Positions 60,077 to 64,000 of a stretch of 64,000 nucleotides of DNA are shown one piece after another. The stretch's first letter is position 1, and every line of letters starts with the position of its first letter. A program made the translations under genes and the position numbers. Under the pieces are notes generated by a model. The model made no database searches. It had not been told where the DNA came from and saw only the letters and a program-made list of their open reading frames with translations. This stretch comes from Methanomicrobiaceae archaeon (GTDB lineage: Archaea > Halobacteriota > Methanomicrobia > Methanomicrobiales > Methanomicrobiaceae). The stretch is taken from contig JAFGWE010000017.1 in assembly GCA_016937345.1 (NCBI GenBank), forward strand, positions 61,672 to 125,671, given 5' to 3'.

Positions 60077-61498
60077 TTGGCCAAACAGAAAAAGATCCTT
60101 ATAGCAGAAGATGAGGGAACAGTCATTCTCGGAATGAGGGAGGCACTTGAGAATCTTGGCTATGAGGTTGTTGGTGAGGCAGATACCCGCCATGAAGCAA
60201 TATGGATGGCAAAGGAGCTTTCTCCTGACCTTGTCTTAATGGATATTGTGGTTCCTGATGATATGGACGCAATTGATGCGGCTGAACGCATATACACTCT
60301 TTATGATATACCGGTGCTCTATCTTGCATCACTTTCAGATGAGGAGATTTTCAACCGTGCCTTGAAGGCAAACAACTTTGGATGCCTGATAAAACCCTTC
60401 AATAACAGGGAGTTATACAGCAGTATTGAGATGACGCTTCATAAACACAGCATCATCAAAAAAGTCGAACCTGAAGAGAGTGTTGACTCAAAGATGAACT
60501 ATACATCCGATGCTGTTATAACAACGGACTCAAAAGGACTCATCACAAAAATTAATCCTGCTGCTGTTTCACTGACCGGGTGGACAGGAAAGGAGACAGT
60601 AGGATCTGACATATTTGCAGTTTTTGAGCTGGATAAAAGTAAAATAACAGGTCTGATGGATTCAGTTCGCAGTAATGCCTTTGATAACAGATCACTGCTC
60701 TCATGGGTTGACGGTCTGAAACTTAAGAAGAGGTCCGGTGAAAGTTTGCCTCTTTCAATAAACATCGGGTTTATAAAGGGGAATAACTGGACAAACGATG
60801 AATTTTTCTTTGTTCTTATACCAGACGGAGCCGAAGAAATAAATATCCGGGAGAATCCGCTTGAGAATTATTACAGGATTATACTGGACACAATAGATGA
60901 TTCTGTATTTTTAATAAATTCCGAGATGAAAATTGTTGTATATAATAAGGCATTTGTCAGGCTCTGTAAGGATCTTGGTCTAAAGTTAAATGATCTGGAT
61001 AAACCGGTTTATCAGATTCTCTATAACGATATCTTTGGCACCAGCTGGGATTATAAGGAGATATTTAAGACAGGTGCTGCCACTAAAAAAGAGAGATCCT
61101 TTAAGAAGGACGGCTATACCCGCTACATAAGTCTCGAAAGCATACCCTTCCTTGATGCAGATGTGGTCACAGATGTCGCAGTTATCGGTTTTGATATAAC
61201 GCGTGAGAAGGAGATTGAAGAGCGGGATAAGATGATTGCCAAAAATTTTAAGGCCCATAATAAAAACGTAGAGGATATAGCAGACCTTTGCGGTCTTTTA
61301 AAAGACCCTGTCGGAGAGATAAAAAAACTTGTGGCAGGGGATGAATCTCAAAATTCCAGAGCTGTTCTTCAGGCTGCATCCGAAATATCTTCTATACTGG
61401 AGAAGATGGATATGAAGTGGGTTAAGTACGAGAAGATAAAAAATTATTTTGATGTTATGAGCGGATCACTGCCTGAAAACAATAATGAGAATAAATAA
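60077..61498 (+). CDS. Response regulator with two PAS domains (REC-PAS-PAS)
   Basis: The product has 473 residues. The receiver domain occupies about 1-125 with acidic pair Glu 11-Asp 12, phosphoacceptor Asp 56 (LVLMDIVVP) and the conserved Lys in CLIKPF. Two PAS domains follow at about 140-255 (AVITTDSKGLITKINPAAVS) and about 265-385 (IDDSVFLINSEMKIVVYNKA), and a helical C-terminus of about 80 residues. No kinase, DNA-binding or other output domain is present. The start is TTG at 60077 with a GGGGG run about 11 bases upstream. It is convergent with the sensor kinase, which may be its partner. Confidence 0.88.
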   Translation: MAKQKKILIAEDEGTVILGMREALENLGYEVVGEADTRHEAIWMAKELSPDLVLMDIVVPDDMDAIDAAERIYTLYDIPVLYLASLSDEEIFNRALKANNFGCLIKPFNNRELYSSIEMTLHKHSIIKKVEPEESVDSKMNYTSDAVITTDSKGLITKINPAAVSLTGWTGKETVGSDIFAVFELDKSKITGLMDSVRSNAFDNRSLLSWVDGLKLKKRSGESLPLSINIGFIKGNNWTNDEFFFVLIPDGAEEINIRENPLENYYRIILDTIDDSVFLINSEMKIVVYNKAFVRLCKDLGLKLNDLDKPVYQILYNDIFGTSWDYKEIFKTGAATKKERSFKKDGYTRYISLESIPFLDADVVTDVAVIGFDITREKEIEERDKMIAKNFKAHNKNVEDIADLCGLLKDPVGEIKKLVAGDESQNSRAVLQAASEISSILEKMDMKWVKYEKIKNYFDVMSGSLPENNNENK

Positions 61499-61560
61499 TC
61501 AATCTTAAAAAAGGTTTCAAATTTTTTCAGATATAATATACCCCTTTGATTCCTCAATTT

Positions 61561-63774
61561 TTATATATCCTTGATATCGGCAGGAATATGCCACATGGTT
61601 TCCGGAACAATTATCTCAAATCTTGCACCTTTTCCATATGTTCCTGTCTCCTTTATTGTAATGTTTGTGATGCCCAGTATGTTTTCAACCAGAAACAGGC
61701 CGTATCCGGAATTTCCGCCATATCCTTTTTTAAATATCTCCTCTTTTTTATCCGGTTCGACACCTCTTCCATTGTCTTCGACAGTAATGATTCCTGTCAT
61801 ATCCCTTTCTTTTTTAAAGGAAACTCTTATCTTTGTAACATTTTTGCCGTGGCGCTTTGAGTTGTCAAAGAGGTTGAAAAAGACCTTTTCAAGCATGAGG
61901 TCGGCGAATATCTCAACATTTCCGATATCTATAATAATCTCTATTTTATCATCCATTGCTGTTGTTGCAGCCCTTTTTGCAACTGTTGAAACATCCTGCC
62001 ATTCCGGTTTTGACAGTCCCATCTCCTCATAGTCCTTTGCGAAATTGATCTGCTGCTGGATTATCTCTGCAGATCTTGTAAGTTTTTGTATGAACGCCGA
62101 GACATCTTCGTCTTCTGCATAGAGGTCGCCCATTATTTCAAGATAGCCTAAAAGTGCTGTAACCTGATTGAGAGTGTCATGTCTTGTGACAGATGAGAGT
62201 ATGCTTAACTTTTTGTTTGCCTCCAAAAGAGCATCTCTGTACATGATGGTCTCACCGATATCGGTGAAGGTCCCTACAATCCGTGTTGCACTGCCGTCTT
62301 TAACCCCGGTTACATTTCCACGCGTACGGATCCATTTCCATGCACCCGATTTGGTTTTAATCCTGTATTCACGTATGAATTTTCCCGGAGATTTTTTTGA
62401 CTGGTTAAAACTTGCCAGAATCCTTTCTTTATCGTCAGGATGAATCATCGTCTCCCATAACTCGGGAGTAAAAACAATCTCCCCGGGAGTATACCCGAGC
62501 ATCTCAAGCCCGAAAGGACTTGCATAATATTCATTCTTTTCAAAATTCCAGTCCCAGATGCCGTCTTTTGTGGCCTGCATCGCCATTGAAAGCCTTTCTT
62601 CACTTGTCCGGAGCAGCTCCCCTGTTATTTTGATTCTTCTGTTTGATATTATAAGAAGAACTGTTACAATGAATAAACAGAGTCCGATAAGCAGTATTGC
62701 GATATACTGAATTAATGAAATTTCAATTATTGTGTCAGGCTCGTTGAGAATTATGCTGTCTTCCGGAAGTTTTGAGAAGTCATATCCAAATCTGGAGAGT
62801 GTTTCATAGTCAAAAAGAGGGTAGCTGTATGGATCCTGCTGTATTTTTATTTCAGAAGGATTTTTGCCTTTCATTATCTCGTCTGCATATTCTGCGGCAA
62901 GATAGCCGTGCTGGTAAGGAGACATTACAATACCGCCGACAGGGCCGTAACCGACGATATTGTCAATCATTGAATATACAGGAACTGAGGATTTTTCTGA
63001 TAAAAGACTTACAGCCTCCCTGTTTGTAAAAACATTCCCGTTTGTATCCCTGTTAAATACAACATAAAGTATTGCCGAGTCGTCCGGCATATTGGACGCT
63101 TCAAATAAGAGCTCGTCCATTCCAATATCATATATGTGGACAAATTCTATTTCATTCCCAAATTCGGGAGTTATACTGTCTACCAGTAATCTGTTTGAGT
63201 GTCCTGTTTCTGTAATGTCAGTTAAAATGTAGATTCGTTTCAACGGCTTTGGGTTTATTTCAATTGCCTCTTGAATAGTATCTTTAATGTGAACATATTC
63301 CAAAACGCCTGTGATATCCTGGTGAATCTTCTGAAAATCATAGGATACCTCATTGACCCCGCAGAAAACAACAGGGGTTTCGGGAAAAAGTGTATCCTGT
63401 TGTTCAAGTATAAATTTCAGGGCATTATCGTCTGATGTTATAATTACGTTAAAATCCCTGTCTTTATATTTGTAAGTGTATAAATTGTAGAGATTTTGGT
63501 AATTTTCATCGGACGGATAATTTTTGGTATCCATATATTCGGTATAAAGAGTTACTGAAGGGTCTTCTGCGAAAAAATCTTCTATGCCTTTAGAAATTTC
63601 GTCTCCCCAGTCCTGACCCTTATGATATGAATTTATGAAAAGTACATCTTTTTCGTCTGCTGCATATGCCGGCTGTATGAGTGAGATAAACAGCAGAATG
63701 AAAAAAAATATCGATAGAGAATTTATGAGAGTCTGTTTACTTTTTCCTTCTGCATATTCTCTGGTATTAAACAT
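61561..63774 (-). CDS. Sensor histidine kinase with periplasmic-binding-type sensor and PAS domain
   Basis: From ATG 63774 the product has 737 residues; a TTG at 63789 would add five. A signal/anchor helix (about 18-38) is followed by an extracellular ABC-type substrate-binding-like domain of about 310 residues (LFINSYHKGQDWGDEI, VYSMIDNIVGYGPVGGIVMS). A second membrane helix lies near 365-388, then a PAS domain (about 400-525), then a phosphoacceptor helix (ILSSVTRHDTLNQVTALLGY). The ATPase has the N box NLFDNSKRH, VEDNGRGVE and GYGLFLVENI. It probably senses a small ligand outside. It is convergent with the REC-PAS-PAS gene, 62 bases apart. Confidence 0.93.
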   Translation of the reverse strand: MFNTREYAEGKSKQTLINSLSIFFFILLFISLIQPAYAADEKDVLFINSYHKGQDWGDEISKGIEDFFAEDPSVTLYTEYMDTKNYPSDENYQNLYNLYTYKYKDRDFNVIITSDDNALKFILEQQDTLFPETPVVFCGVNEVSYDFQKIHQDITGVLEYVHIKDTIQEAIEINPKPLKRIYILTDITETGHSNRLLVDSITPEFGNEIEFVHIYDIGMDELLFEASNMPDDSAILYVVFNRDTNGNVFTNREAVSLLSEKSSVPVYSMIDNIVGYGPVGGIVMSPYQHGYLAAEYADEIMKGKNPSEIKIQQDPYSYPLFDYETLSRFGYDFSKLPEDSIILNEPDTIIEISLIQYIAILLIGLCLFIVTVLLIISNRRIKITGELLRTSEERLSMAMQATKDGIWDWNFEKNEYYASPFGLEMLGYTPGEIVFTPELWETMIHPDDKERILASFNQSKKSPGKFIREYRIKTKSGAWKWIRTRGNVTGVKDGSATRIVGTFTDIGETIMYRDALLEANKKLSILSSVTRHDTLNQVTALLGYLEIMGDLYAEDEDVSAFIQKLTRSAEIIQQQINFAKDYEEMGLSKPEWQDVSTVAKRAATTAMDDKIEIIIDIGNVEIFADLMLEKVFFNLFDNSKRHGKNVTKIRVSFKKERDMTGIITVEDNGRGVEPDKKEEIFKKGYGGNSGYGLFLVENILGITNITIKETGTYGKGARFEIIVPETMWHIPADIKDI

Positions 63775-63882
63775 GAAATTAACTCTCAAATCTTATTTGA
63801 AATTTATAATAAAAGCTTTTTATTGCCTGAATCCCTCTGAATATTTTTATTTGTGTATATGAAGTATAAGAGTTTATATATT

Positions 63883-64000
63883 TTAAAGAATGCTGTCTGT
63901 TAAAAAAATCTTTATGAGGTTGTCCAACGACTCTTCAACTTGTTGGACAGATCTTATCGCAGGTCCCACATCTGGTGTAAAATAATCCATTGAAATCGAA
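63883..64000 (-). CDS. C-terminal end of an ORF running off the window
   Basis: The frame reads MDYFTPDVGPAIRSVQQVEE followed by SLDNLIKIFLTDSIL and a stop at 63883. It is helical and amphipathic, and the first codons shown continue past the window edge. It lies about 110 bases upstream of the sensor kinase start on the same strand. I do not recognise it; it may be the end of a larger gene or a small ORF. Confidence 0.4.
   Translation of the reverse strand, partial: SISMDYFTPDVGPAIRSVQQVEESLDNLIKIFLTDSIL

Noticed and set aside
63937..64000. Ferredoxin-like CGTCDKICP pattern on the minus strand at the window end
   Set aside because: It lies in a frame that stops right after the motif, and the neighbouring frame has a more protein-like sequence.
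1..64000. CRISPR arrays, insertion sequences and rRNA genes
   Set aside because: No regularly spaced repeats, transposase motifs or rRNA signatures were seen in the window.

Overview
The window looks like a chromosome segment of a methanogenic archaeon of the order Methanomicrobiales, probably close to Methanoplanus or Methanolacinia. The order is inferred from gene content, not from a search. The markers are ribosomal protein L40e, aEF-1beta, an archaeal 7S SRP RNA, deoxyhypusine synthase, replication protein A with its partner, Tsr3, the MfnE-type kinase of methanofuran synthesis, CbiZ, a 3-hexulose-6-phosphate isomerase and a PEGA-repeat surface protein. Base composition is moderately AT-rich. 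Many genes start with TTG or GTG, and a few appear to start with AUA or AUU.

Layout. 1-9.9 kb: the 5' part of RNase HIII, a MATE exporter, RdgB, L40e, a DUF1917 protein, HtpX, tRNA-Gly, a membrane FKBP, small membrane and zinc-ribbon proteins, an aminoglycoside-phosphotransferase-like kinase, an MFS exporter and tRNA-Val. 9.9-16.5 kb: an AT-rich defence island next to tRNA-Val, with an HNH nuclease, a MazG-like pyrophosphohydrolase lacking a normal start, a 44-residue coupled ORF, a ribbon-helix-helix protein and an McrBC pair whose McrB carries a large insert. 16.6-17.3 kb: a secreted coiled-coil protein. 17.4-21.5 kb: a five-gene redox operon (ArsR-flavodoxin fusion, NapH-like ferredoxin, iron-sulfur flavoprotein, two EFR1 flavodoxin-ferredoxins) behind a palindromic operator.

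21.6-30.3 kb holds the most unusual locus: five same-strand genes for a secreted and anchored protein, a 1084-residue tubulin-like GTPase, a polytopic membrane protein with a second GTPase-like domain, a single-pass protein and a PEGA-repeat surface protein. It reads as a membrane-tethered cytoskeletal or signalling device joining two GTPases to the cell surface. 30.5-33.8 kb carries two transporters and a chagasin-type inhibitor. 34-40.5 kb is sensory: a PAS/GAF protein with a RecA-like partner, a MerR-like coiled-coil pair, and an MCP-CheW pair.

40.8-64 kb is mostly housekeeping: RPA and its partner, CbiZ coupled to a stand-alone glycyl-radical domain of class III ribonucleotide reductase, PyrF with deoxyhypusine synthase, an acetate-type transporter, a CAT-anticodon tRNA (probably Ile2), an IMPACT protein, HxlB, SRP RNA, malate dehydrogenase, aEF-1beta with MfnE, a phospholipase-D-like surface protein, Tsr3, a TudS-like/deoxyribosyltransferase fusion, a REC-PAS-PAS regulator and a sensor histidine kinase. 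I saw no CRISPR array, insertion sequence or rRNA gene.
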